A stretch of DNA of 64,000 nucleotides. It comes from Petrolisthes cinctipes. Its lineage: Eukaryota > Arthropoda > Malacostraca > Decapoda > Porcellanidae. Of this stretch, positions 48,091-62,432 are shown in pieces; position 1 is the stretch's first letter; each line of letters begins with the position of its first letter. Under the pieces are notes generated by a model, which was not told where the DNA came from, searched no databases, and saw only the letters and a list, made by a program, of their open reading frames with translations. A program made the position numbers and the translations under genes. The stretch spans positions 1,121,501 through 1,185,500 of the forward strand of contig JAWQEG010000369.1 of the NCBI GenBank assembly GCA_033782935.1, written 5' to 3'.

Positions 48091-49908
48091 GCATGTTTTT
48101 AGCCTATATTTTGAAAATATTCTAGCACTGTACAGATTGCTTCTGGGACCCCAAAATATTGAATTTTCGGGTGTTTTGAGCCTGAATTTGAGATATAAAC
48201 GGGTACAGAAGATACATGCACATATTGACTTTGGGCACCAAAAATATCGATTTTCAGCATGTTTTGGGCCAGAATTTTGAAAATACTCTAACACGGAGTA
48301 GGCTTGTACAGATCGCTTCTGGGACCCCAAAATATCGAATTTTCGGGTGTTTAGGGCCAGAATTTGAGATATAAACGGGTACAGAAGATGCATGCACATG
48401 TCGACTTTTGGGCACCTAAAAGAACGATTTTCAGTATGTTTTTGGCCTGTATTTTGAAAATACTCTAACACGGAGTAGGCATGTACAGATACCTTCTGGG
48501 ACCTCTAAATATCGAATTTTCGGGTGTTTTGGGACTGAATTTGAGATATCGATTTTTTGGCACCTAAAATGTCGATTTTTAGCATGTTTTTAGCCTATAT
48601 TTTGAAAATATTCTAGCACTGTGTAGGCATGTACAGATTGCTTCTGGGACCCCTAAATATTGAATTTTCGGGTGTTTTGAGCCTGAATTTGAGATATAAA
48701 CGGGAACAGAAGATACATGCACATATTGACTTTGGGCATCTAAAATATCGATTTTCAGCATGTTTTGGGCCTGTATTTTGAAAATACTCTAACACTGAAT
48801 AGGCATGTACAGATTGCTTCTGGGACCCCAAAATATTGAATTTTCGGGTGTTTTGAGCCTGAATTTGAGATATAAACGGGTACTGAAGATGCAAGCACAT
48901 ATCGACTTTTGTGCACCTAAAAGATCGATTTTCAGTATGTTTTGAGCCTGTATTTTGAAAATACTCTAACACGGAGTAGGCATGTACAGATCGCTTCTGG
49001 GACCCCTAAATATCGAATTTTCGGGTGTTTTGGGAATGAATTTGAGATATCGACTTTTTGGCACCTAAAAGATCGATTTTCAGCATGTTTTTAGCCTATA
49101 TTTTGAAAATATTCTAGCACTGAGTAGGCATGTACAGATTGCTTCTGGGACCCCAAAATATTGAATTTCCGAGTGTTTTGAGCCTGAATTTGAGATATAA
49201 ACGGGTACAGAAGATGCATGCACATATCGACTTTTGGGCACCTAAAAGATCGATTTTCAGTATGTTTTTGGCCTGTATTTTGAAAATACTCTAACACGGA
49301 GTAAGCATGTACAGATACCTTCTGGGACCTCTAAATATCGAATTTTCGGGTGTTTTGGGACTGAATTTAAGATATCGATTTTTTGGCACCTAAAATGTCT
49401 ATTTTTAGCATGTTTTTAGCCTATATTTTGAAAATATTCTAGCACTGTGTAGGCATGTACAGATTGCTTCTGGGACCCCAAAATATTGAATTTTCGGGTG
49501 TTTTGAGCCTGAATTTGAGATATAAACGGGTACAGAAGATACATGCACATATTAACTTTGGGCATCTAAAATATCGATTTTCAGTATGTTTTGAGCATGT
49601 ATTTTGAAAATACTCTAACACGGAGTAGGCATGTACAGATCGCTTCTGGGACCCCAAAATATCGAATTTTCGGGTGTTTAGGGCCAGAATTTGAGATATA
49701 AACGGGTACAGAAGATGCATGCACATATCGACTTTTGGGCACCTAAAAGATCGATTTTCAGTATGTTTTTGGCCTGTATTTTGAAAATACTCTAACATGG
49801 AGTTAGCATGTACAGATACCTTCTGGGACATCTAAATATCGAATTTTCGGGTGTTTTGGGACTGAATTTGAGATATCGATTTTTTGGCACCTAAAATGTC
49901 GATTTTTA
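48091..49908 (+). repeat. HOR block 491, 501, 325, 501
   Basis: Units at 48091, 48582, 49083 and 49408. It repeats 42856-44682 with small differences such as TTCTGGGACCCCTAAATATTG at 48645-48663 and CATTAACTTTGG near 49549. It sits between two copies of the 2082-bp superblock. Confidence 0.84.
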
Positions 49909-51990
49909 GCATGTTTTTAGCCTATATTTTGAAAATATTCTAGCACTGTGTAGGCATGTACAGATTGCTTCTGGGACCCCAAAATATTGAATTTTCGGGT
50001 GTTTTGAGCCTGAATTTGAGATATAAACGGGTACAGAAGATACTTTGAAAATACTCTAACACGGAGTAGGCATGTACAGATCGCTTCTGGGACCCCAAAA
50101 TATCGAATTTTCGGGTGTTTTGAGCCTGAATTTGAGATATAAACGGGTACTGAAGATGCATGCACATATCGACTTTTGTGCACCTAAAAGATCGATTTTC
50201 AGTATGTTTTGAGCATGTATTTTGAAAATACTCTAACACGGAGTAGGCATGTACAGATCGCTTCTGCGACCCCTAAATATCGAATTTTCGGGTGTTTTGG
50301 GACTGAATTTGAGATATCGACTTTTTGGCACCTAAAATGTCGATTTTTAGCATGTTTTTAGCCTATATTTTGAAAATATTCTAGCACTGTACAGATTGCT
50401 TCTGGGACCCCAAAATATTGAATTTTCGGGTGTTTTGTGCCTGAATTTGAGATATAAACGGGTACAGAAGATACATGCACATATTGACTTTGGGCACCAA
50501 AAATATCGATTTTCAGCATGTTTTGGGCCTGTATTTTGAAAATACTCTAACACTGAGTAGGCATGTACAGATTGCTTCTGGGACCCCAAAATATTGAATT
50601 TTCGGGTGTTTTGAGCCTGAATTTGAGATATAAACGGGTACTGAAGATGCATGCACATATCGACTTTTGGGCACCTAAAAGATCGATTTTCAGTATGTTT
50701 TGAGCATGTATTTTGAAAATACTCTAACACGGAGTAGGCATGTACAGATCGCTTCTGGGACCCCTAAATATCGAATTTTCGGGTGTTTTGGGACTGAATT
50801 TGAGATATCGACTTTTTATCACCTAAAAGATCGATTTTTAGCATGTTTTTAGCCTATATTTTGAAAATATTCTAGCACTGCGTAGGCATGTACAGACTGC
50901 TTCTGGGACCCCAAAATATTGAATTTTCGGGTGTTTTGAGCCTGAATTTGAGATATAAACGGGTACAGAAGATACATGCACATATTGACTTTGGGCATCT
51001 AAAATATCGATTTTCAGCATGTTTTGGGCCTGTATTTTGAAAATACTCTAACACTGAGTAGGCATGTACAGATTGCTTCTGGGACCCCAAAATATTGAAT
51101 TTTCGGGTGTTTTGAGCCCGAATTTGAGATATAAACGGGTACTGAAGATGCATGCACATATCGACTTTTGTGCACCTAAAAGATCGATTTTCAATATGTT
51201 TTGAGCATGAATTTTGAAAATACTCTAACACGAAGTAGGCATGTACAGATCGCTTCTGGGACCCCAAAATATCGAATTTTCGGGTGTTTTGGGACTGAAT
51301 TTGAGATATCGACTTTTTGGCACCTAAAACATCGATTTTCAGCATGTTTTTAGCCTATATTTTGAAAATATTCTAGCACTGAGTAGGCATGTACAGATTG
51401 CTTCTGGGACCCCAAAATATTAAATTTTCGGGTGTTTTGAGCCTGAATTTGAGATATAAACGGGTACAGAAGATGCATGCACATATCGACTTTTGGGCAC
51501 CTAAAAGATCGATTTTCAGTAAGTTTTTGGCCTGTATTTTGAAAATACTCTAACACGGAGTAAGCATGTACAGATACCTTCTGGGACCTCTAAATATCGA
51601 ATTTTCGGGTGTTTTGGGACTGAATTTGAGATATCGATTTTTTGGCACCTAAAATGTCGATTTTTAGCATGTTTTTAGCCTATATTTTGAAAATATTCTA
51701 GCACTGTGTAGGCATGTACAGATTGCTTCTGGGACCCCAAAATATTGAATTTTCGGGTGTTTTGAGCCTGAATTTGAGATATAAACGGGTACAGAAGATA
51801 CATGCACATATTGACTTTGGGCATCTAAAATATCGATTTTCAGTATGTTTTGAGCATGTATTTTGAAAATACTCTAACACAGAGTAGGCATGTACAGATC
51901 GCTTCTGGGACCCCTAAATATCGAATTTTCGGGTGTTTTGGGACTGAATTTGAGATATCGACTTTTTGGCACCTAAAAGATCGATTTTCA
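49909..51990 (+). repeat. Superblock 441, 491, 501, 325, 324; copy 2 (2082 bp)
   Basis: Units at 49909, 50350, 50841, 51342 and 51667, each 3900 bp after its partner. The 60-bp deletion junction is at 50043/50044. It differs from copy 1 at scattered sites, for example CTTTTTATCACC near 50813 and GTAAGTTTTTGGCC near 51519. Confidence 0.87.
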
Positions 51991-53140
51991 GCATGTTTTT
52001 AGCCTATATTTTGAAAATATTCTAGCACTGAGTAGGCATGTACAGATTGCTTCTGGGACCCCAAAATATTGAAGTTTCGGGTGTTTTGAGCCTGAATTTG
52101 AGATATAAACGGGTACAGAAGATGCATGCACATATCGACTTTTGGGCACCTAAAAGATCGATTTTCAGTATGTTTTTGGCCTGTATTTTGAAAATACTCT
52201 AACACGGAGTAAGCATGTACAGATACCTTCTGGGACCTCTAAATATCGAATTTTCGGGTGTTTTGGGACTGAATTTGAGATATCGATTTTTTGGCACCTA
52301 AAATGTCGATTTTTAGCATGTTTTTAGCCTATATTTTGAAAATATTCTAGCACTGTGTAGGCATGTACAGATTGCTTCTGGGACCCCAAAATATTGAATT
52401 TTCGGGTGTTTTGAGCCTGAATTTGAGATATAAACGGGTACAGAAGATACATGCACATATTGACTTTGGGCATCTAAAATATCGATTTTCAGTATGTTTT
52501 GAGCATGTATTTTGAAAATACTCTAACACGGAGTAAGCATGTACAAATACCTTCTGGGACCTCTAAATATCGAATTTTCGGGTGTTTTGGGACTGAATTT
52601 AAGATATCGATTTTTTGGCACCTAAAATGTCGATTTTTAGCATGTTTTTAGCCTATATTTTGAAAATATTCTAGCACTGTGTAGGCATGTACAGATTGCT
52701 TCTGGGACCCCAAAATATTGAATTTTCGGGTGTTTTGAGCCTGAATTTGAGATATAAACGGGTACAGAAGATACATGCACATATTGACTTTGGGCATCTA
52801 AAATATCGATTTTCAGTATGTTTTGAGCATGTATTTTGAAAATACTCTAACACGGAGTAGGCGTGTACAGATCGCTTCTGGGACCCCAAAATATCGAATT
52901 TTCGGGTGTTTAGGGCCAGAATTTGAGATATAAACGGGTACAGAAGATGCATGCACATATCGACTTTTGGGCACCTAAAAGATCGATTTTCAGTATGTTT
53001 TTGGCCTGTATTTTGAAAATACTCTAACATGGAGTAAGCATGTACAGATACCTTCTGGGACCTCTAAATATCGAATTTTCGGGTGTTTTGGGACTGAATT
53101 TGAGATATCGATTTTTTGGCACCTAAAATGTCGATTTTTA
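51991..53140 (+). repeat. HOR block 325, 324, 501
   Basis: Units at 51991, 52316 and 52640. With 51342 and 51667 this makes four dimers in a row. The trimer at 52640 matches 49408 at offset 3232. Confidence 0.85.
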
Positions 53141-54425
53141 GCATGTTTTTAGCTTATATTTTGAAAATATTCTAGCACTGTGTAGGCATGTACAGATTGC
53201 TTCTGGGACCCCAAAATATTGAATTTTCGGGTGTTTTGAGCCTGAATTTGAGATATAAACGGGTACAGAAGATACTTTGAAAATACTCTAACACGGAGTA
53301 GGCATGTACAGATCGCTTCTGGGACCCCAAAATATCGAATTTTCGGGTGTTTTGAGCCTGAATTTGAGATATAAACGGGTACTGAAGATGCATGCACATA
53401 TCGACTTTTGTGCACCTAAAAGATCGATTTTCAGTATGTTTTGAGCATGTATTTTGAAAATACTCTAACACGGAGTAGGCATGTACAGATCGCTTCTGCG
53501 ACCCCTAAATATCGAATTTTCGGGTGTTTTGGGACTGAATTTGAGATATCGACTTTTTGGCACCTAAAATGTCGATTTTTAGCATGTTTTTAGCCTATAT
53601 TTTGAAAATATTCTAGCACTGTACAGATTGCTTCTGGGACCCCAAAATATTGAATTTTCGGGTGTTTTGAGCCTGAATTTGAGATATAAACGGGTACAGA
53701 AGATACATGCACATATTGACTTTGGGCACCAAAAATATCGATTTTCAGCATGTTTTGGGCCTGTATTTTGAAAATACTCTAACACTGAGTAGGCATGTAC
53801 AGATTGCTTCTGGGACCCCAAAATATTGAATTTTCGGGTGTTTTGAGCCTGAATTTGAGATATAAACGGGTACTGAAGATGCATGCACATATCGACTTTT
53901 GGGCACCTAAAAGATCGATTTTCAGTATGTTTTGAGCATGTATTTTGAAAATACTCTAACACGGAGTAGGCATGTACAGATCGCTTCTGGGACCCCAAAA
54001 TATTGAATTTTCGGGTGTTTTGAGCCTGAATTTGAGATATAAACGGGTACAGAAGATACATGCACATATTGACTTTGGGCATCTAAAATATCGATTTTCA
54101 GCATGTTTTGGGCCTGTTTTTTGAAAATACTCTAACACTGAGTAGGCATGTACAGATTGCTTCTGGGACCCCAAAATATTGAATTTTCGGGTGTTTTGAG
54201 CCCGAATTTGAGATATAAACGGGTACTGAAGATGCATGCACATATCGACTTTTGTGCACATAAAAGATCGATTTTCAGTATGTTTTGAGCATGAATTTTG
54301 AAAATACTCTGACACGGAGTAGGCATGTACAGATCGCTTCTGGGACCCCAAAATATCGAATTTTCGGGTGTTTTGGGACTGAATTTGAGATATCGACTTT
54401 TTGGCACCTAAAAGATCGATTTTCA
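53141..54425 (+). repeat. Superblock start, copy 3: 441-bp unit and 844-bp pentamer
   Basis: The unit at 53141 matches 49909 (60-bp junction at 53275/53276). The next unit, at 53582, is a pentamer of 166+177+176+177+148 bp. It equals the expected 491 + 501 minus exactly one C length (148 bp), so a C-to-A boundary was lost by exchange between a C-type start and the A that follows. Confidence 0.85.
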
Positions 54426-56047
54426 GCATGTTTTTAGCCTATATTTTGAAAATATTCTAGCACTGAGTAGGCATGTACAAATTGCTTCTGGGACCCCAAA
54501 ATATTAAATTTTCGGGTGTTTTGAGCCTGAATTTGAGATATAAACGGGTACAGAAGATGCATGCACATATCGACTTTTGGGCACCTAAAAGATCGATTTT
54601 CAGTATGTTTTTGGCCTGTATTTTGAAAATACTCTAACACGGAGCAAGCATGTACAGATACCTTCTGGGACCTCTAAATATCGAATTTTCGGGTGTTTTG
54701 GGACTGAATTTGAGATATCGATTTTTTTTCACCTAAAATGTCGATTTTTAGCATGTTTTTAGCCTATATTTTGAAAATATTCTAGCACTGTGTAGGCATG
54801 TACAGATTGCTTCTGGGACCCCAAAATTTTGAATTTTCGGGTGTTTTGAGCCTGAATTTGAGATATAAACGGGTACAGAAGATACATGCACATATTGACT
54901 TTGGGCATCTAAAATATCGATTTTCAGTATGTTTTGAGCATGTATTTTGAAAATACTCTAACACAGAGTAGGCATTTACAGATCGCTTCTGGGACCCCTA
55001 AATATCGAATTTTCGGGTGTTTTGGGACTGAATTTGAGATATCGACTTTTTGGCACCTAAAATGTCGATTTTTAGCATGTTTTTAGCCTATATTTTGAAA
55101 ATATTCTAGCACTGTGTAGGCATGTACAGATTGCTTCTGGGACCCCAAAATATTGAATTTTCGGGTGTTTTGAGCCTGAATTTGAGATATAAACGGGTAC
55201 AGAAGATACATGCACATATTGACTTTGGGCATCTAAAATATCGATTTTCAGTATGTTTTGAGCATGTATTTTGAAAATACTCTAACACAGAGTAGGCATG
55301 TACAGATCGCTTCTGGGACCCCTAAATATCGAATTTTCGGGTGTTTTGGGACTGAATTTGAGATATCGACTTTTTGGCACCTAAAAGATCGATTTTCAGC
55401 ATGTTTTTAGCCTATATTTTGAAAATATTCTAGCACTGAGTAGGCATGTACAGATTGCTTCTGGGACCCCAAAATATTGAAGTTTCGGGTGTTTTGAGCC
55501 TGAATTTGAGATATAAACGGGTACAGAAGCTGCATGCACATATCGACTTTTGGGCACCTAAAAGATCGATTTTCAGTATGTTTTGGGCCTGTATTTTGAA
55601 AATACTCTAACACGGAGTAAGCATGTACAGATACCTTCTGGGACCTCTAAATATCGAATTTTCGGGTGTTTTGGGACTGAATTTGAGATATCGATTTTTT
55701 GGCACCTAAAATGTCGATTTTTAGCATGTTTTTAGCCTATATTTTGAAAATATTCTAGCACTGTGTAGGCATGTACAGATTGCTTCTGGGACCCCAAAAT
55801 TTTGAATTTTCGGGTGTTTTGAGCCTGAATTTGAGATATAAACTGGTACAGAAGATACATGCACATATTGACTTAGGGCATCTAAAATATCGATTTTCAG
55901 TATGTTTTGAGCATGTATTTTGAAAATACTCTAACACGGAGTAGGCATGTACAGATAGCTTCTGGGACCCCTAAATATCGAATTTTCGGGTGTTTTGGGA
56001 CTGAATTTGAGATATCGACTTTTTGGCACCTAAAAGATCGATTTTTA
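54426..56047 (+). repeat. Run of five consecutive dimers (325, 324, 324, 325, 324)
   Basis: Units at 54426, 54751, 55075, 55399 and 55724, each an A-type monomer joined to C. Shared marks include CACAGAGTAGGC, CCCAAAATTTTGAATTTTC and GAAGTTTCGGG, showing that the dimers were copied from each other. Here the dominant period is about 325 bp (about 649 for the alternating pair), not 501. Confidence 0.86.
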
Positions 56048-58691
56048 GCATGTTTTTAGCCTATATTTTGAAAATATTCTAGCACTGAGTAGGCATGTAC
56101 AGATTGCTTCTGGGACCCCAAAATATTGAAGTTTCGGGTGTTTTGAGCCTGAATTTGAGATATAAACGGGTACAGAAGATACATGCACATATTGACTTTG
56201 GGCACCAAAAATATCGATTTTCAGCATGTTTTGGGCCTGAATTTTGAAAATACTCTAACACGGAGTAGGCATGTACAGATCGCTTCTTGGACCCCAAAAT
56301 ATCGAATTTTCGGGTGTTTAGGGCCAGAATTTGAGATATAAACGGGTACAGAAGATGCATGCACATATCGACTTTTGGGCACCTAAAAGATCGATTTTCA
56401 GTATGTTTTTGGCCTGTATTTTGAAAATACTCTAACATGGAGTAAGCATGTACAGATACCTTCTGGGACCTCTAAATATTGAATTTTCGGGTGTTTTGGG
56501 ACTGAATTTAAGATATCGATTTTTTGGCAACTAAAATGTCGATTTTTAGCATGTTTTTAGCCTATATTTTGAAAATATTCTAGCACTGTGTAGGCATGTA
56601 CAGATTGCTTCTGGGACCCCAAAATATTGAATTTTCGGGTGTTTTGAGCCTGAATTTGAGATATAAACGGGTACAGAAGATACATGCACATATTGACTTT
56701 GGGCATCTAAAATATCGATTTTCAGTATGTTTTGAGCATGTATTTTGAAAATACTCTAACACGGAGTAGGCATGTACAGATCGCTTCTGGGACCCCAAAA
56801 TATCGAATTTTCGGGTGTTTTGAGCCTGAATTTGAGATATAAACGGGTACTGAAGATGCATGCACATATCGACTTTTGTGCACCTAAAAGATCGATTTTC
56901 AGTATGTTTTGAGCATGTATTTTGAAAATACTCTAACACGGAGTAGGCATGTACAGATCGCTTCTGCGACCCCTAAATATCGAATTTTCGGGTGTTTTGG
57001 GACTGAATTTGAGATATCGACTTTTTGGCACCTAAAAGATCGATTTTTAGCATGTTTTTAGCCTATATTTTGAAAATATTCTAGCACTGTACAGATTGCT
57101 TCTGGGACCCCAAAATATTGAATTTTCGGGTGTTTTGAGCCTGAATTTGAAATATAAACGGGTACAGAAAATACATGCACATATTGACTTTGGGCATCTA
57201 AAATATCGATTTTCAGCATGTTTTGGGCCTATATTTTGAAAATACTCTAACACTGAGTAGGCATGTACAGATTGCTTCTAGGACCCCAAAATATTGAATT
57301 TTCGGGTGTTTTGAGCCCGAATTTGAGATATAAACGGGTACTGAAGATGCATGCACATATCGACTTTTGTGCACCTAAAAGATCGATTTTCAGTATGTTT
57401 TGAGCATGTATTTTGAAAATACTCTAACACGGAGTAGGCATGTACAGATCGCTTCTGGGACCCCAAAATATCGAATTTTCGGGTGTTTTGGGACTGAATT
57501 TGAGATATCGACTTTTTGGCACCTAAAAGATCGATTTTCAGCATGTTTTTAGCCTATATTTTGAAAATATTCTAGCACTCAGTAGGCATGTACAGATTGC
57601 TTCTGGGACCCCAAAATATTGAATTTTCGGGTGTTTTGAGCCTGAATTTGAGATATAAACGGGTACTGAAGATGCATGCACATATCGACTTTTGTGCACC
57701 TAAAAGATCGATTTTCAGTATGTTTTTGGCCTGTATTTTGAAAATACTCTAACACGGAGTAAGCATGTACAGATACCTTCTGGGACCTCTAAATATCGAA
57801 TTTTCGGGTGTTTTGGGACTGAATTTGAGATATCGATTTTTTGGCACCTAAAATGTCGATTTTTAGCATGTTTTTAGCCTATATTTTGAAAATATTCTAG
57901 CACTGTGTAGGCATGTCCAGATTGCTTCTGGGACCCCAAAATATTGAATTTTCGGGTGTTTTGAGCCTGAATTTGAGATATAAACGGGTACAGAAGATAC
58001 ATGCACATATTGACTTTGGGCATCTAAAAGATCGATTTTCAGTATGTTTTGAGCATGTATTTTGAAAATACTCTAACACGGAGTAGGCATGTACAGATCG
58101 CTTCTGGGACCCCTAAATATCGAATTTTCGGGTGTTTTGGGACTGAATTTGAGATATCGACTTTTTGGCACCTAAAAGATCGAGTTTTAGCATGTTTTTA
58201 GCCTATATTTTGAAAATATTCTAGCACTGAGTAGGCATGTACAGATTGCTTCTGGGACCCCAAAATATTGAATTTTCGGGTGTTTTGAGCCTGAATTTGA
58301 GATATAAACGGGTACAGAAGATACATGCACATATTGACTTTGGGCACCAAAAATATCGATTTTCAGCTTGTTTTGGGCCTGAATTTTGAAAATACTCTAA
58401 CACGGAGTAGGCATGTGCAGATTGCTTCTGGGACCCCAAAATATTGAATTTTCGGGTGTTTTGAGCCTGATTTTGAGATATAAACGGGTACTGAAGATGC
58501 ATGCACATATCGACTTTTGTGCACCTAAAAGATCGATTTTCAGTATGTTTTGTGCATGTATTTTGAAAATACTCTAACACGGAGTAGGCATGTACAGATC
58601 GCTTCTGGGACCTCTAAATATCGAATTTTCGGGTGTTTTGGGACTGAATTTGAGATATCGACTTTTAGGCACCTAAAAGATCGATTTTTAA
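56048..58691 (+). repeat. HOR block 501, 501, 491, 325, 324, 502
   Basis: Units at 56048, 56549, 57050, 57541, 57866 and 58190. The first shares TTCTTGGACCCC with the unit at 45508. The last has one extra A in TTTTTAAGCATG, giving 502 bp. Confidence 0.84.
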
Positions 58692-60616
58692 GCATGTTTT
58701 TAGCCTATATTTTTAAAATATTCTAGCACTGTACAGATTGCTTCTGGGACCCCAAAATATTGAATTTTCGGGTGTTTTGAGCCTGAATTTGAGATATAAA
58801 CGGGTACAGAAGATACTTTGAAAATACTCTAACACGGAGTAGGCATGTACAGATCGCTTCTGGGACCCCAAAATATCGAATTTTCGGGTGTTTTGAGCCT
58901 GAATTTGAGATATAAACGGGTACTGAAGATGCATGCACATATCGACTTTTGTGCACCTAAAAGATCGATTTTCAGTATGTTTTGAGCATGTATTTTGAAA
59001 ATACTCTAACACGGAGTAGGCATGTACAGATCGATTCTGCGACCCCTAAATATTGAATTTTCGGGTGTTTTGGGACTGAATTTGAGAACTCGACTTTTTG
59101 GCACCTAAAATGTCGATTTTTAGCATGTTTTTAGCCTATATTTTGAAAATATTCTAGCACTGTACAGATTGCTTCTGGGACCCCAAAATATTGAATTTTC
59201 GGGTGTTTTGAGCCTGAATTTGAGATATAAACGGGTACAGAAGATACATGCACATATTGACTTTGGGCACCAAAAATATCGATTTTTAGCATGTTTTTGG
59301 CCTGTATTTTGAAAATACTCTAACACTGAGTAGGCATGTACAGATTGCTTCTGGGACCCCAAAATATTGAATTTTCGGGTGTTTTGAGCCTGAATTTGAG
59401 ATATAAACGGGTACTGAAGATGCATGCACATATCGACTTTTGTGCACCTAAAAGATCGATTTTCAGTATGTTTTGAGCATGTATTTTGAAAATACTCTAA
59501 CACGGAGTAAGCATGTACAGATCGCTTCTGGGACCCCTAAATATCGAATTTTCAGGTGTTTTGGGACTGAATTTGAGATATCGACTTTTTGGCACCTAAA
59601 AGATCGATTTTTAGCATGTTTTTAGCCTATATTTTGAAAATATTCTAGCACTGAGTAGGCATGTACAGATTGCTTCTGGGACCCCAAAATATTGAATTTT
59701 CGGGTGTTTTGAGGCTGAATTTGAGATATAAACGGGTACAGAAGATACATGCACATATTGACTTTGGGCATCTAAAATATCGATTTTCAGCATGTTTTGG
59801 GCCTGTATTTTGAAAATACTCTAACACTGAGTAGGCATGTACAGATTGCTTCTGGGACCCCAAAATATTGAATTTTCGGGTGTTTTGAGCCTGAATTTGA
59901 GATATAAACGGGTACTGAAGATGCATGCACATATCGACTTTTGTGCACCTAAAGGATCGATTTTCAGTATGTTTTGAGCAAGTATTTTGAAAATACTCTA
60001 ACACGGAGTAGGCATGTACAGATCGCTTCTGGGACCCCTAAATATCGAATTTTCGGGTGTTTTGGGACTGAATTTGAGATATCGACTTTTTGGCACCTAA
60101 AAGATCGATTTTTAGCATGTTTTTAGCCTATATTTTGAAAATATTCTAGCACTGAGTAGACATGTACAGATTGCTTCTGGTACCCCAAAATATTGAATTT
60201 TCGGGTGTTTTTGAGCCAGAATTTGAGATATAAACGGGTACAGAAGATACATGCTCATATTGACTTTGGGCACCAAAAATATCGATTTTCAGCATGTTTT
60301 GGGCCTGTATTTTGAAAATACTCTAACACGGAGTAGGCATGTACAGATCGCTTCTGGGACCCCAAAATATCGAATTTTCGGGTGTTTAGGGCCAGAATTT
60401 GTGATATAAACGGGTACAGAAGATGCATGCACATATCGACTTTTGGGCACCTAAAAGATCGATTTTCAGTATGTTTTTGGCCTGTATTTTGAAAATACTC
60501 TAACACGGAGTAGGCATGTACAGATACCTTCTGGGACCTCTAAATATCGAATTTTCGGGTGTTTTGGGACTGAATTTGAGATATCGATTTTTTGGCACCT
60601 AAAATGTCGATTTTCA
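58692..60616 (+). repeat. HOR block 431, 491, 501, 502; resembles 24200-26123
   Basis: Units at 58692, 59123, 59614 and 60115. The 431-bp unit has both the 10-bp and 60-bp deletions (60-bp junction at 58816/58817), as at 14841, 20773 and 24200. The 502-bp unit has an extra T in GTGTTTTTGAGCC and shares TTCTGGTACCCC with 22196 and 25623. Confidence 0.84.
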
Positions 60617-62432
60617 GCATGTTTTTAGCCTATATTTTGAAAATATTCTAGCACTGTGTAGGCATGTACAGATTGCTTCTGGGACCCCAAAATATTGAAT
60701 TTTCGGGTGTTTTGAGCCTGAATTTGAGATATAAACGGGTACAGAAGATACATGCACATACTGACTTTGGGCATCTAAAATATCGATTTTCAGCATGTTT
60801 TGGGCCTGTATTTTGAAAATACTCTAACACTGAGTAGGCATGTACAGATCGCTTCTGGGACCCCTAAATATCGAATTTTCGGGTGTTTGGGACTGAATTT
60901 GAGATATCGACTTTTTGGCACCTAAAAGATCGATTTTTAGCATGTTTTTAGCCTATATTTTGAAAATATTCTAGCACTGTACAGATTGCTTCTGGGACCC
61001 CAAAATATTGAATTTTCGGGTATTTTGAGCCTGAATTTGAGATATAAACGGGTACAGAAGATACATGCACATACTGACTTTGGGCATCTAAAATATCGAT
61101 TTTCAGCATGTTTTGGGCCTGTATTTTGAAAATACTCTAACACTGAGTAGGCATGTACAGATTGCTTCTGGGACCCCAAAATATTGAATTTTCGGGTGTT
61201 TTGAGCCTGAATTTGAGATATAAACGGGTACTGAAGATGCATGCACATATCGACTTTTGTGCACCTAAAAGATCGATTTTCAGTATGTTTTGAGCATGTA
61301 TTTTGAAAATACTCTAACACGGAGTAGGCATGTACAGATCGCTTCTGGGACCTCTAAATATCGAATTTTCGGGTGTTTTGGGACTGAATTTGAGATATCA
61401 ACTTTTTGGCACCTAAAAGATCGATTTTTAGCATGTTTTTAGCCTATATTTTGAAAATATTCTAGCACTGAGTAGGCATGTACAGATTGCTTCTGGGACC
61501 CCAAAATATTGAATTTTCGGGTGTTTTGAGCCTGAATTTGACATATAAACGGGTACAGAAGATACATGCACATATTGACTTTGGGCATCTAAAATATCGA
61601 TTTTCAGCATGTTTTGGGCCTGTATTTTGAAAATACTCTAACACTGAGTAGGCATGTACAGATTGCTTCTGGGACCCCAAATTATTGAATTTTCGGGTGT
61701 TTTGAGCCTGATTTTGAGATATAAACGGGTACTGAAGATGCATGCACATATCGACTTTTGTGCACCTAAAAGATCGATTTTCAGTATGTTTTGAGCAAGT
61801 ATTTTGAAAATACTCTAACACGGAGTAGGCATGTACAGATCGCTTCTGGGACCCCTAAATATCGAATTTTCGGGTGTTTTGGGACTGAATTTGAGATATC
61901 GACTTTTTGGCACCTAAAAGATCGATTTTTAGCATGTTTTTAGCCTATATTTTTAAAATATTCTAGCACTGAGTAGACATGTACAGATTGCTTCTGGTAC
62001 CCCAAAATATTGAATTTTCGGGTGTTTTGAGCCTGAATTTGAGATATAAACGGGTACAGAAGATACATGCACATATTGACTTTGGGCACCAAAAATATCG
62101 ATTTTCAGCATGTTTTGGGCCTGAATTTTGAAAATACTCTAACACGGAGTAGGCATGTACTGTTCGCTTCTGGGACCCCAAAATATCGAATTTTCGGGTG
62201 TTTAGGGCCAGAATTTGAGATATAAACGGGTACAGAAGATGCATGCACATATCGACTTCTGGGCACCTAAAAGATCGATTTTCAGTATGTTTTTGGCCTG
62301 TATTTTGAAAATACTCTAACACGGAGTAGGCATGTACAGATAACTTCTGGGACCTCTAAATATCGAATTTTCGGGTGTTTTGGGACTGAATTTGAGATAT
62401 CGATTTTTTGGCACCTAAAAAATCGATTTTCA
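60617..62432 (+). repeat. HOR block 323, 491, 501, 501
   Basis: Units at 60617, 60940, 61431 and 61932. The 323-bp dimer has lost one T (GGTGTTTGGGACTG). The last three look like another copy of the 59123, 59614 and 60115 series, with TTCTGGTACCCC again in the last. This suggests an insertion by local duplication. Confidence 0.83.
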
